In this document: piece after piece, positions 18,015 through 27,253 of the stretch
How the letters are laid out: each line of letters starts with the position of its first letter
Position numbering within the stretch: the stretch's first letter is position 1
From: Larkinella soli
GTDB taxonomy: Bacteria > Bacteroidota > Bacteroidia > Cytophagales > Spirosomataceae
DNA: 64,000 nucleotides
Direction of reading: 5' to 3'
NCBI RefSeq assembly: GCF_003703975.1
Contig: NZ_QTJY01000001.1
Coordinates: 434,001 to 498,000, forward strand
Position numbers and translations under genes: made by a program
The notes under the pieces: generated by a model
Seen by the model: only the letters and a program-made list of their open reading frames with translations
The model's database searches: none
Told to the model about the DNA's origin: nothing

Positions 18015-18854
18015 GTGGACAAGGAAGAAATCGCCTGGCATATCGCCAGAATCCGCCATGAATACCAGGCTTTGAGACTGAACAACCGGCAGGCAGAACT
18101 TCTTCTGGCCTTTCAACAAATTGAAATCGATGAAGAAGCCGATAGCGGCACTTTCTGGGAATCAATCAGTGCCGAAGTAAATTTTTTAACCACTATTCTG
18201 AAGAAAGACCAATTGAACCGGTTAAAGAAGTTTCATTTTGAATCTCAACTTAATCAGATTGAGCAACTTAAAAACGAAGATCAACAATTTTTAGCTCTAT
18301 TAAAATTTGAGACAGATAACCTGGCCTACGTTACTGAAACCATCCTCCCCACGCTAAAAAACAACCCATTGCTGTACCGGAACCATTCCGAGCCGGTTCA
18401 GACCAAACTCGGCAGCGTCCGATTGGAGTATGAACAACAACTTAAAATCGTGGAAAAGGATCTTATCCGATTCCACTCCCGCCATTCACTCACGTACCAA
18501 CCCAATAAACTGAAGGCAGACCTGACCCGGCATAAAGTTAACTTTATCCTTCCCAACAGCCGGTTTCTTTCCAGAAAGGACCAAGTCCTTCAGGAGGCAA
18601 TAGAAGCTTTAAAAATTGACCTTTCCGGCTATATTGAGGAAGTGTATTCTTCCATAAAATTTGTGCTTTCCGAATGGGAAGCCGTCCAATCCGGTCTTCT
18701 GGCGACCTACTATTCCAAGGCCGAACCGCCCTCCTCCATCTATATCAGTCAGGCTACAGAATCCGAAATCCGGCATGAAAAAGAGGTGATGATGCTGTTG
18801 TTGTTACCCGAAGGTTATTTATCTTCCCCCTTCAATAACTCCCCCATTTCCTAA
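18015..18854 (+). CDS. Hypothetical helical protein, AT-richer than neighbours
   Basis: A 279-residue soluble protein with no signal peptide or membrane segment. It is strongly helical and rich in Glu, Gln, Leu and Lys (for example ILKKDQLNRLKKFHFESQLNQIEQLKNEDQQFLALL), suggesting coiled coils or a helical bundle. I do not recognise a family. The GTG at 18015 is used because an in-frame stop lies three codons upstream. Base composition is visibly more AT-rich than flanking genes, and a repeat island lies just upstream, which may point to later acquisition. No partner gene suggests a role. Confidence 0.65.
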   Translation: MDKEEIAWHIARIRHEYQALRLNNRQAELLLAFQQIEIDEEADSGTFWESISAEVNFLTTILKKDQLNRLKKFHFESQLNQIEQLKNEDQQFLALLKFETDNLAYVTETILPTLKNNPLLYRNHSEPVQTKLGSVRLEYEQQLKIVEKDLIRFHSRHSLTYQPNKLKADLTRHKVNFILPNSRFLSRKDQVLQEAIEALKIDLSGYIEEVYSSIKFVLSEWEAVQSGLLATYYSKAEPPSSIYISQATESEIRHEKEVMMLLLLPEGYLSSPFNNSPIS

Positions 18855-18875
18855 ACCCCAAACCCCGATCCGGCC

Positions 18876-19265
18876 ATGCAGAACCAGGAAACCGTCCCTA
18901 CGACCATCGACGAATACATCCGTCAATTTCCCGAGGACATCCGGACCCGGCTGGAAGCCATCCGGACCACCGTCCGCGAAGCTGCCCCCGACGCGGAGGA
19001 GGTCATCAGCTACAAGATGCCCACCTTCCGGCAGGACGGCGTTCTGGTCCATTTTGCGGCTTACCAGAACCACATCGGACTCTACCCGGCTCCTTCCGGC
19101 ATCGAGGCATTCAAAGAGGAACTGGCTCCTTACTTCGGCGGAAAAGGCTCGGCCCGCTTTCCTGCCGACCAGCCCCTGCCGCTCGATCTGATCCGGAAAA
19201 TGGTAGAATACCGGCTTCGGGAAAATCAGCTGAAAGCGAGCCAAAAGGCCGGGAAAAAGAAGTAA
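18876..19265 (+). CDS. DUF1801 / YdhG-like protein
   Basis: A 129-residue cytoplasmic protein of the DUF1801 (YdhG-like, frataxin-fold) family. Signatures are TIDEYIRQFPEDIRTRLEAIR, the central EEVISYKMPTFRQDG motif, HFAAYQNHIGLYP, and a C-terminal PLPLDLIRKMVEYR helix followed by a Lys-rich tail. Some relatives are called intracellular iron chaperones, but the biochemical role is poorly defined. It begins 21 bases after the preceding hypothetical gene and could be read from the same transcript. Confidence 0.85.
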   Translation: MQNQETVPTTIDEYIRQFPEDIRTRLEAIRTTVREAAPDAEEVISYKMPTFRQDGVLVHFAAYQNHIGLYPAPSGIEAFKEELAPYFGGKGSARFPADQPLPLDLIRKMVEYRLRENQLKASQKAGKKK

Positions 19266-19377
19266 CGGAAGGAGGTTTGCCGTTCAGTAAATGGTCCATC
19301 GGTCATTCCCGTAAATCCGTAACTTAGGGTAGCCAAGCTGAGACACAGCTATTTACTAACCAACTTCCTCCACTGCC

Positions 19378-20043
19378 ATGCTTACCTTCAATCGTAAGAA
19401 ATTTTTCGATACCTACCGCGCCCGCTTCGGTCCGCTGACCCAGCCGCTGGTAGATGCCCTCGAATTCCTGCTCGCCCAGATCGAGCAGGACGACCGCTTT
19501 ACCGATTCCGAAAAAGACCGTCGGCAACTGGCTTATTGTCTGGCAACCTTCAAGTGGGAAACCGCCCACACGATGCGCCCCATCGACGAAATTGGAACCA
19601 CCGACCATTTCAACAAACGGTACGGCCCCGAAACCAAAGTGGGAAAGATGCTCGGCAACACCCTTCCCGGCGACGGCGCCCGCTTTCATGGCCGGGGATA
19701 TGTGCAGCTGACCGGCCGTGCCAATTATGAACGGGCCGGAAAATTCCTGCACGTCGATCTGCTGGAAAATCCGGAACTGGCCGAAAAACCCGACCTGGCC
19801 TACCGCATTGCCGTCCAGGGCATGAAAGGCGGCTGGTTTACCGGCAAAAAGCTCGACAATTTCATCCGGGACGGTTTTCCGCCGGAATACGAAAGGGCCC
19901 GGTTCATCATCAATGGACAGGATAAGGCGCAGACCATTGCCGACCTGGCCCGCCGTTTCGATGAAGTATTACTGGCAGCCAAAGAAAAACCCGCTCCCCG
20001 CGTTATCCCGATCCGAAAATTGGAGCCGGCCCCTGCGAAATAA
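19378..20043 (+). CDS. Glycoside hydrolase family 19-like chitinase/lysozyme
   Basis: A 221-residue protein with the GH19 core: a helical N-terminus, FKWETAHTM with the probable catalytic Glu61, PGDGARFHGRGYVQLTGRANY around residues 98-117, and a closing AARRFDEVL-like helix. GH19 enzymes cleave chitin or, in phage-type members, the peptidoglycan glycan strand. It resembles the short phage/endolysin form rather than multidomain secreted chitinases. No signal peptide, carbohydrate-binding module or holin is present. Upstream and downstream genes are not phage genes. The C-terminal 20 residues are Pro/Lys/Arg rich. Confidence 0.82.
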   Translation: MLTFNRKKFFDTYRARFGPLTQPLVDALEFLLAQIEQDDRFTDSEKDRRQLAYCLATFKWETAHTMRPIDEIGTTDHFNKRYGPETKVGKMLGNTLPGDGARFHGRGYVQLTGRANYERAGKFLHVDLLENPELAEKPDLAYRIAVQGMKGGWFTGKKLDNFIRDGFPPEYERARFIINGQDKAQTIADLARRFDEVLLAAKEKPAPRVIPIRKLEPAPAK

Positions 20044-20093
20044 AAAATTCGGTACCATCTTTGGCACCGAATTGACCTTTCGCGTTCCCGGAA

Positions 20094-21602
20094 ATGCATT
20101 CAATCCCCTTCCTTCAACTGGAAGATACCGCCCTGCGACGGCCTTCCGGTTTTGTGCTGAATCACCTGAACTGGTCGCTCCTGCCCGGCGAAAACTGGGC
20201 CGTCCTGGGGGCGACCGGTTCAGGGAAAAGCACCTTCCTCGATGCTCTGGCGGGCCGCCTGCCGGTTCTGACGGGCCGGTTTTCTCACCCGGTGGGGGTT
20301 CTTCGTGAAACGGTGGAGCGGGTCGCCAACGACTACGGTTTCGACCGCAACGTGGCCTCGTCCGCCCGGTTTTACCAGCAGCGTTTCAATGCCGACGCGG
20401 CCGACGAAGCGCCTACCGTTTGGGAAGTTCTTCAGAATCAGGTTCGCCCGCCCGGCACCGTCGATGAGCATTCCGTCTCCCTGGCCCCGCCGGCTTACCC
20501 GGAAGAATGGCTGGCCGATGTGGCGGAATGGGTTCAGATTACTCACCTGCTGGGCCGGAAGCTGACTTCCCTGTCCAATGGGGAAACCCGCCGGACGCTG
20601 CTGGCGCGGTCGCTGCTGCGTCGGCCCAGGGTTCTGTTGCTCGACCATCCTTTCGGCGGGCTGGATACCCAAAGCCGTGACCGTCTGCACCAGACGCTGA
20701 ATCGCATTGCCCGGGAAGGAACGGCCCTCGTTCTGGTGACCTCCCCGCAGGAAATACCCGATTGCATCACTCACGTCGCGGAACTGGAAAACGGCGAAAT
20801 GGTCTGGCAGGGTCCGAAAGCCGACCGGCCGGCGCCGGCGGAGGCCGCCCCGGAAATGCTGACCGATCCGGATCTGCTGCCCCGGTGGCTCCACCTGCCC
20901 CCGGCCCCTTTCGACCAGGCGGTGGAGATGCGCAGCGTTTCGGTCCGCTACGGCGAAAAGGAGGTGCTCAAAGCCCTGAACTGGGCGGTACGACGTGGTG
21001 AAAAATGGGCCGTGCTGGGTCCGAACGGATCGGGTAAATCGACCCTGCTCAGCCTGATTACGGCCGATAACCCGCAGGGCTACCGCAACGACTATTCCCT
21101 GTTCGACCGCCGGCGGGGCAGCGGGGAGAGCATCTGGGACATCAAACAGAACATCGGCTTCGTCTCCCCCGAGCTTCACCTTTATTTCCCGAGAGAGCAG
21201 CCGGTCTGGAAGGTGGTGGCGTCCGGTCTGTTCGATACGAGCGGCCTTTTCCGGAAACTTTCCCCGGACCAGGCCGAACAGACGGATTTTATGCTGGCCC
21301 TGCTGCGGCTCCAGCCTCTGCGTAACAAACGACTGGATCAGCTTTCGACTGGGGAGCAGCGCTGGGTGCTGCTGGCCCGGGCTCTGGTGAAAAACCCTCC
21401 CCTGCTGGTCCTGGACGAGCCCTGCCAGAATCTGGACCCGGCCCATATGAACCGGTTTCGGGACCTGATCGACGAACTTTGCCGCACCTCCGACCGCACG
21501 CTGCTCTACGTCTCCCATTATCCGGACGAAATTCCGCGTTGCGTAACGAACGTCCTGCGGCTGAACGAGGGGGTGGGAACGGTAGAAGTTACCGGTTCAT
21601 GA
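20094..21602 (+). CDS. Tandem ABC ATPase, ModF-like
   Basis: A 502-residue soluble protein with two ABC nucleotide-binding domains and no membrane segments. Domain 1 (about 1-240) has Walker A GATGSGKST and signature LSNGE; its Walker B reads LLLDHPFGG, with His where the catalytic Glu normally is. Domain 2 (about 275-500) has Walker A GPNGSGKST, signature LSTGEQ and Walker B LLVLDEP. The layout matches ModF/PhrA-type proteins once linked to molybdate or photorepair loci, but no molybdate genes are here. Its 3' end overlaps the convergent SDR gene by 14 bases. The role is inferred only from family resemblance. Confidence 0.85.
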   Translation: MHSIPFLQLEDTALRRPSGFVLNHLNWSLLPGENWAVLGATGSGKSTFLDALAGRLPVLTGRFSHPVGVLRETVERVANDYGFDRNVASSARFYQQRFNADAADEAPTVWEVLQNQVRPPGTVDEHSVSLAPPAYPEEWLADVAEWVQITHLLGRKLTSLSNGETRRTLLARSLLRRPRVLLLDHPFGGLDTQSRDRLHQTLNRIAREGTALVLVTSPQEIPDCITHVAELENGEMVWQGPKADRPAPAEAAPEMLTDPDLLPRWLHLPPAPFDQAVEMRSVSVRYGEKEVLKALNWAVRRGEKWAVLGPNGSGKSTLLSLITADNPQGYRNDYSLFDRRRGSGESIWDIKQNIGFVSPELHLYFPREQPVWKVVASGLFDTSGLFRKLSPDQAEQTDFMLALLRLQPLRNKRLDQLSTGEQRWVLLARALVKNPPLLVLDEPCQNLDPAHMNRFRDLIDELCRTSDRTLLYVSHYPDEIPRCVTNVLRLNEGVGTVEVTGS

Positions 21603-22323
21603 TCGGAAACATTTCCTCCCGTTTCGCGCGGAGGTTGACCGATGGCCCGACGGGCGCTTCCAGCATGTCGTTTTCAAGGGCGGTCATCGCGTCCCGCAGG
21701 AAGTCCTTGATGGGCATCCCGCCGTGGGATTGGCTTTTGTCTTCCCGCATGTCATGGCCCAGTTCGGTATCGACGGAAGGCGGAATGATTTCAAACACCT
21801 GCACGGGCGTATGCCGGAACTGATACCGCATCGACAACGTCAGGGAATGCAGGGCGGCCTTGGTGGCACAGTAAACCGGCATATGGGCTAAGGGCGCAAA
21901 GGCCAGACCGGAAGTTATATTGATGATGGCCGCCTGGGGCTGGGAGGCCAGCTGATGGGACAGCATCGAGGACAGGTGCACAGGTGCGATGAAATTGATT
22001 TCGACTTCCGACCGGACCCGATCCAGCGGCACGGGATCCGTCAGCCGGGTAGCCAGCTGAATCCCGGCATTGTTGATCAGTACGTTGGTCCGGGGATATT
22101 CCAGCATAATCCAGCGGCACAGGTTCTCCCGCTGAGAGGCATCGGCTACGTCGCACACCCGGGTAACGATTTCCGGGTTCTCTTTTCGGATGGCTTCCAG
22201 CCGGTCTTCCCGGCGGCCGCAAATGATGACCGTGTTGCCTCTTTTTAAAAATTCGAGGGCGAACCCAAGGCCGATTCCGGAGGTCCCACCCGTAATTAAC
22301 ATCGTATTTCCACTGGTCTGCAT
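21589..22323 (-). CDS. Short-chain dehydrogenase/reductase (DltE-like)
   Basis: A 244-residue NAD(P)-dependent oxidoreductase with a Rossmann fold: TGGTSGIG at the N-terminus, NNAG, a serine in NITSG, and the catalytic YxxxK as YCATK. The C-terminal segment (IIPPSVDTELGHD) matches the DltE/YciK-like SDR subgroup. Substrate unknown. It is convergent with the ABC ATPase gene and its last 14 bases overlap that gene. It is monocistronic. Confidence 0.9.
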   Translation of the reverse strand: MQTSGNTMLITGGTSGIGLGFALEFLKRGNTVIICGRREDRLEAIRKENPEIVTRVCDVADASQRENLCRWIMLEYPRTNVLINNAGIQLATRLTDPVPLDRVRSEVEINFIAPVHLSSMLSHQLASQPQAAIINITSGLAFAPLAHMPVYCATKAALHSLTLSMRYQFRHTPVQVFEIIPPSVDTELGHDMREDKSQSHGGMPIKDFLRDAMTALENDMLEAPVGPSVNLRAKREEMFPIMNR

Positions 22324-22350
22324 ACTATCTGGTTGTTTTAAGTATTAATT

Positions 22351-22424
22351 CCCCAACCCTCTTTAGGGTGGCTTTGCTACGCATGTTTTGCTTTACCGGA
22401 TAAACTCCCTTTCAGGGGTTGGGG
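22351..22424. repeat. CCCCAACC/GGTTGGGG inverted repeat
   Basis: CCCCAACC at 22351-22358 and GGTTGGGG at 22417-22424 flank two inner C-run/G-run motifs (CCCTCTTTAGGG and TCCCTTTCAGGGG). It is non-coding and sits between divergent genes. It is similar in design to the other C/G-run elements in the window. Confidence 0.6.
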
Positions 22425-22532
22425 TAAAAGCGGCATGCCGGAAAAAGACTGGATGGAGGGATACCGAAAAATCCCATTAGTCGGCAAATAGCACCGTTCA
22501 GGTTCAGAAAAGGCGATTTCAGTACGATTCTT

Positions 22533-22564
22533 TTTGATAGGCACACCGAAAGAGTCCAACTTTG
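22533..22564 (+). promoter_or_regulatory. Candidate promoter of the DUF2807 gene
   Basis: TTTG at 22533-22536 and CAACTTTG at 22557-22564 (one mismatch to TAnnTTTG) are 20 bases apart, as expected for the Bacteroidota -33/-7 pair. The A-rich leader and ATG follow 35 bases later. Confidence 0.4.
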
Positions 22565-22585
22565 CGGTCGAATCAATGCTCCATA

Positions 22586-22598
22586 AACAACAAATACG
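22586..22598 (+). promoter_or_regulatory. A-rich translation leader (AACAACAAATACG)
   Basis: This sequence abuts the ATG at 22599. The same ACAACAAATACG precedes the TonB receptor at 57260, and a one-base variant precedes the lipoprotein at 6933. Confidence 0.4.
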
Positions 22599-23309
22599 AT
22601 GAAACGCTTTTTGTTTTTTGTTACCTTTCTTTTTGCCTCCGCAGCGGTCCTGACCAGCTGCAACCGTGAAGACGTCGGCCCCCAGCAGGATGGGCAGCGG
22701 ACGTTTAACCTGGCCAACTTCGACCGCCTTGAAATGGGCAGCGGAATGAACATCACCGTCCGCCAGGGCAACGATTTCAGTATCGACGCCAAAGGAGACC
22801 AGCGCAATCTTGAAGATCTGGACGTTTATGTTACCAACCACACGCTGGTGGCCCGCTACCGTAACCAGCGCAACCGCAAATACGGCACTTCCTTTACCAT
22901 CACGATGCCGACGCTGCGGGGCGCCAACTTCTCGGGCGGCTCGGATTCGGACGTTTCCGGCTTTCAAAATCTTCAGGAACTGGACATCGAGCTCTCCGGC
23001 GGCTCCGACGGCGACTGGCAGGTTCAGGCCGCCCGCACCAACATCCGGGTTTCGGGCGGGTCGGATCTGAATCTGAATGGGTCCGGCACGCAGCTGATCG
23101 CGGAGATTTCCGGCGGTTCGAACCTGCGGGCGTTCCCTTTTACGGCCGAATCGGCGGATATCAATGCCTCCGGGGCCAGCGACGCCGAAATCACGGCATC
23201 CCGGTCACTGACGGCCGAAGCCAGCGGTGCCAGCCATATCCGGTACCAGGGCGACCCGAAAAACGTAAACCAGAAATCTTCCGGGGCCAGCAAAATCGAA
23301 CGGAAATAA
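22599..23309 (+). CDS. DUF2807 (GIN) domain lipoprotein
   Basis: A 236-residue lipoprotein with signal peptide and lipobox ending LTSC (Cys21). The mature part is a head GIN/DUF2807 beta-helix: FDRLEMGSGMNITVRQG is the typical entry strand, followed by repeated SGGSD and SGAS turns (for example FSGGSDSDVSG, ELSGGSDGDW, RVSGGSDLN, NASGASDAE). Proteins of this family are common putative surface auto-transporter adhesin-like proteins in Bacteroidota, of unknown function. It is monocistronic with a strong terminator. Confidence 0.9.
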   Translation: MKRFLFFVTFLFASAAVLTSCNREDVGPQQDGQRTFNLANFDRLEMGSGMNITVRQGNDFSIDAKGDQRNLEDLDVYVTNHTLVARYRNQRNRKYGTSFTITMPTLRGANFSGGSDSDVSGFQNLQELDIELSGGSDGDWQVQAARTNIRVSGGSDLNLNGSGTQLIAEISGGSNLRAFPFTAESADINASGASDAEITASRSLTAEASGASHIRYQGDPKNVNQKSSGASKIERK

Positions 23310-23342
23310 GCGAAAAAGTAGGTTTGGAACGACGTAATCAAC

Positions 23343-23376
23343 AAAAAACCGCAGCCGGGTTCGGCTGCGGTTTTTT
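23343..23376 (+). terminator. Terminator after DUF2807 gene
   Basis: AAAAAACCGCAGCCG pairs with CGGCTGCGGTTTTTT. It can also serve the convergent doxX gene. Confidence 0.93.
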
Positions 23377-23400
23377 GTTGGTTTGACGTCTGGTCGGAAA

Positions 23401-23835
23401 TTATACCACCGAACGGGCCAACTTTTCCGGTTCGCCCTCGAAGCGGGCCTTTTTACGGGCATCGAGGCTGACCGGCCCGGCACCGAAATAGGCGATCAGG
23501 AGGGCCGCGCCGGTGATGGTGATATTTTTCATGAACATGACCTGATGAATCTGGTGCTGCATCGGATCCGTGAACGCCCAGAACGGGTGCATCATGAACG
23601 TAACCGGGAGCATGAATGCTACGATGGCCCAGGCCCCCCAGCGCGCCTTATAGCCCAGCAGTATGCTGAAACCGCCGATCAGGGCCAGCACGCCGGAGAC
23701 CGGTACGAGGAGGTCGGCCATCGGCACCCCCGACGCGGCCGCGTGCTGAATCGGTTCTTTGGCAAAGTGGGCGAAACCCGCCCCGAGAAACAGGGGGGTG
23801 AACAACACCCGGCCTGCGACTGGCAAATACTTCAT
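23401..23835 (-). CDS. DoxX-family membrane protein
   Basis: A 144-residue integral membrane protein with four predicted helices (about 6-24, 38-62, 68-86, 102-122) and the DoxX-type GRVLFTPLFLGAGFAHF start. DoxX/DoxD-family proteins are small quinone-linked or redox-associated membrane proteins, often induced by oxidants or electrophiles. It is divergent from an HxlR regulator with shared palindromic operator sequences, so repression by that regulator is likely. Confidence 0.88.
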   Translation of the reverse strand: MKYLPVAGRVLFTPLFLGAGFAHFAKEPIQHAAASGVPMADLLVPVSGVLALIGGFSILLGYKARWGAWAIVAFMLPVTFMMHPFWAFTDPMQHQIHQVMFMKNITITGAALLIAYFGAGPVSLDARKKARFEGEPEKLARSVV

Positions 23836-23873
23836 ATCCTTTTTCCTTTAGGTAAAAAACTCAGTTGACGAAA

Positions 23874-23881
23874 CAAACCTA
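23874..23881 (-). promoter_or_regulatory. -7 box of doxX
   Basis: Read on the minus strand, TAGGTTTG matches TAnnTTTG and lies 38 bases before the doxX ATG. The GTATAC operator half-site at 23892-23897 sits just upstream of it, in the promoter spacer. Confidence 0.5.
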
Positions 23882-23887
23882 TCACAA

Positions 23888-23943
23888 ATTGGTATACATT
23901 TGTAACCGGTTTCCTAAAGTATACCAGTATCCAATTCTATACC
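23888..23943. promoter_or_regulatory. Probable HxlR operator
   Basis: ATTGGTATAC (23888-23897) and GTATACCAGT (23919-23928) form a 10-base inverted repeat with one mismatch and a 21-base spacer. A third TATACC half-site lies at 23938-23943. The first site also overlaps a plus-strand -7 box TACATTTG (23895-23902) for the regulator. The site lies in the shared doxX/hxlR gap, the usual place for autoregulated HxlR operators. Confidence 0.6.
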
Positions 23944-23952
23944 GACCTTCCC

Positions 23953-24318
23953 ATGACCTTAAACCACACGATGAGCAATCCGGAATGCCGGAGACATCTG
24001 CTTCCCATCCGGGACGCCCTGGACATTCTGAGCGGAAAATGGAAACTCCAGATCCTGGTGTCGCTCCTGCTGGGCAATAAACGCTTCCGCGAAATGCAGC
24101 GGGAAGTGGACGGCATTACCGCCCGGATGCTGTCCAAGGAATTAAAGGAACTGGAGATGAACCGGCTGGTGAAACGCACCGTTCACGACACGACCCCCGT
24201 GACGGTGGAGTATTCGCTGACCGACTACGGCCGCTCCCTCCAGCCCGTGCTGACGGCCCTGGAAAACTGGGGGCTGGAACACCGCCGTCGCATCCTGACG
24301 GAAGCGCTGCCGGTCTGA
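23953..24318 (+). CDS. HxlR-family transcriptional regulator
   Basis: A 121-residue winged-helix repressor: DALDILSGKWKLQILVSLL, the recognition region FREMQREVDGITARMLSKELKELE, and a wing YSLTDYGRSL. A Cys in NPECRRHLLP is placed as in redox- or electrophile-sensing HxlR/YodB/HypR members. It is divergent from doxX with operator-like palindromes between, so it probably represses doxX and itself. The ATG at 23971 (MSNPEC) is an equally good start. Confidence 0.9.
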   Translation: MTLNHTMSNPECRRHLLPIRDALDILSGKWKLQILVSLLLGNKRFREMQREVDGITARMLSKELKELEMNRLVKRTVHDTTPVTVEYSLTDYGRSLQPVLTALENWGLEHRRRILTEALPV

Positions 24319-24379
24319 ACAGAAAGGCCCTGAACTCCCTAAATTCCAGCAAAAACCGCCCTTTCTCTCCGATTTTTCG

Positions 24380-24387
24380 TACCTTTG
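24380..24387 (+). promoter_or_regulatory. -7 box of the ABC-F gene
   Basis: TACCTTTG matches TAnnTTTG exactly and lies 45 bases before the ATG. No strong -33 TTG is visible. Confidence 0.5.
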
Positions 24388-24431
24388 CCCCCAAGCCGGA
24401 AAGCCGGCCGATTCGACAAAAGAGAAACTGA

Positions 24432-26063
<1,632 letters not shown>

Positions 26064-26079
26064 TTCAATATTTAAAAAA

Positions 26080-26116
26080 CAAAAAAGCCGCCTGAATCAG
26101 GCGGCTTTTTTGTTTT
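26080..26116. terminator. Terminator between ABC-F and desaturase genes
   Basis: CAAAAAAGCCGCCTGA and TCAGGCGGCTTTTTTG pair with almost no loop; A and T tracts on both sides suit the convergent genes. Confidence 0.92.
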
Positions 26117-26125
26117 CGCCCTGGG

Positions 26126-26950
26126 TCAGGGAGGGCCGAACAGCGTCTCCCGGACCTGCCGGAACGACCGGGCTTTGCGAAGATCCCGGCCGATTTCGAC
26201 CCAGACATGAAAATTCAGATACACGGGATTGTAGGATTCGACGGGCTTGGTCAGGCCGTAGACCGGCACCTCGTCCTCTTCCTGAAACGTACCCAGCAAC
26301 CGGTCCCAAATGATCAGCGAGGAGCCGAAATTCTTGTCGATGAAACGCGGGTTGCTGCCATGATGTACGCGATGGTGCGAAGGCGTCACGAATATAAACT
26401 CGAACCAGGCCGGCATTTTGCGGATCACTTCGGTGTGGATCCAGAACTGATACAGCAGGTCGATCTGGTAACAGGTAAAGAGGATAACCGGATTGATGCC
26501 CGAGGCCCAGGCCGGGATGAAGAACAGCAGTTTCAGGTGCTGCGTCCAGGAATTCCGGAAGGCAGTGGTAAAGTTCAGGTGCTCCGACGAATGGTGGGTG
26601 ACGTGGGTGGCCCACCAGACCCGCTGCTTATGGGCGACGCGGTGGGCCATATAATTGCAGAAATCGATGAGGAGATAGGCGATCGGCCAGGTCCACCAGA
26701 CTTTGGGAAACCGCCAGGGCACAAGTTCGTAAAAAAACAGGGCGAAGGCAAAGACCCCCGTTTTCAGCAGGCCGTTGATGACCAGACTTCCGGCCCCGAT
26801 GCCGACGGAAGACCAGAAATCCCGGCCCCGGTACCGGAGCTTGTCATCGTGGCGGGTCAACAAAAACTCAATCAGGACGGACCCCAGAATGACCGGTGTG
26901 GCATAGTTCATCAGAGGGAGCAATTCCTGCTCCAGTTGTTGGATATTCAT
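26126..26950 (-). CDS. Sterol desaturase / fatty acid hydroxylase family protein
   Basis: A 274-residue integral membrane enzyme with about four or five hydrophobic helices and the three di-iron histidine clusters of the family: HRVAH, HVTHHSSEH and HHRVHH. These coordinate an Fe-O-Fe centre for hydroxylation or desaturation of lipid chains. Family members in Bacteroidota act on sphingolipid, ornithine-lipid or carotenoid-type substrates; the substrate here cannot be inferred. It is monocistronic, with a repeat island upstream. Confidence 0.88.
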   Translation of the reverse strand: MNIQQLEQELLPLMNYATPVILGSVLIEFLLTRHDDKLRYRGRDFWSSVGIGAGSLVINGLLKTGVFAFALFFYELVPWRFPKVWWTWPIAYLLIDFCNYMAHRVAHKQRVWWATHVTHHSSEHLNFTTAFRNSWTQHLKLLFFIPAWASGINPVILFTCYQIDLLYQFWIHTEVIRKMPAWFEFIFVTPSHHRVHHGSNPRFIDKNFGSSLIIWDRLLGTFQEEDEVPVYGLTKPVESYNPVYLNFHVWVEIGRDLRKARSFRQVRETLFGPP

Positions 26951-27025
26951 TAGAATGTTGTTTACTGTTCATCCTAATGACAGCCGCAAGCGCACTTCCC
27001 CCTACGGAACGTATGAAAATTTTTA

Positions 27026-27060
27026 CCACCCCCCGGCCCCTCCTTGTCAAGGAGAGGGTT
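27026..27060. repeat. C/G-run repeat unit A
   Basis: CCACCCCCCGGCCCCTCCTTG followed by TCAAGGAGAGGG: a self-complementary CTCCTTGTCAAGGAG core with a C-rich left arm. It is the first of three units in 26951-27253, a gap with no real gene. Confidence 0.7.
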
Positions 27061-27101
27061 AACTCTCTGAAACAGCATTGATTCTGAGAGGGTTTTAAAA
27101 T

Positions 27102-27134
27102 AGAAGAGGGAGAAGCAAGGCTTCTCCCTCTTCT
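27102..27134. terminator. Perfect 15-base hairpin, likely terminator of the ADH operon
   Basis: AGAAGAGGGAGAAGC, loop AAG, GCTTCTCCCTCTTCT. On the minus strand it is followed by TATTTTAAAA. It lies downstream of the alcohol dehydrogenase gene (-) between repeat units A and B. Confidence 0.6.
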
Positions 27135-27150
27135 TAAAAATAACAAGGGA

Positions 27151-27253
27151 CCACCCCCCGGCCCCCTCCTTATCAAGGAAGGGGTGGCTTCGCAGTGACT
27201 GAAAAGTGGCAGCGCGCACCCCCTCCTTATCAAGGAGGGGGCCGGGGGGTGGT
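27151..27253. repeat. C/G-run repeat units B and C as a large inverted pair
   Basis: Unit B (27151-27187) reads CCACCCCCCGGCCCCCTCC then TTATCAAGGAAGGGG. Unit C (27219-27253) ends with GGAGGGGGCCGGGGGGTGG, the perfect inverse of the first 19 bases of B. Each unit also has its own CTCCTTATCAAGGAG core. Unit C touches the stop codon of the alcohol dehydrogenase gene. The minus-strand frames through here (repeating SLIRRG) are repeat translations, not genes. Confidence 0.8.
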
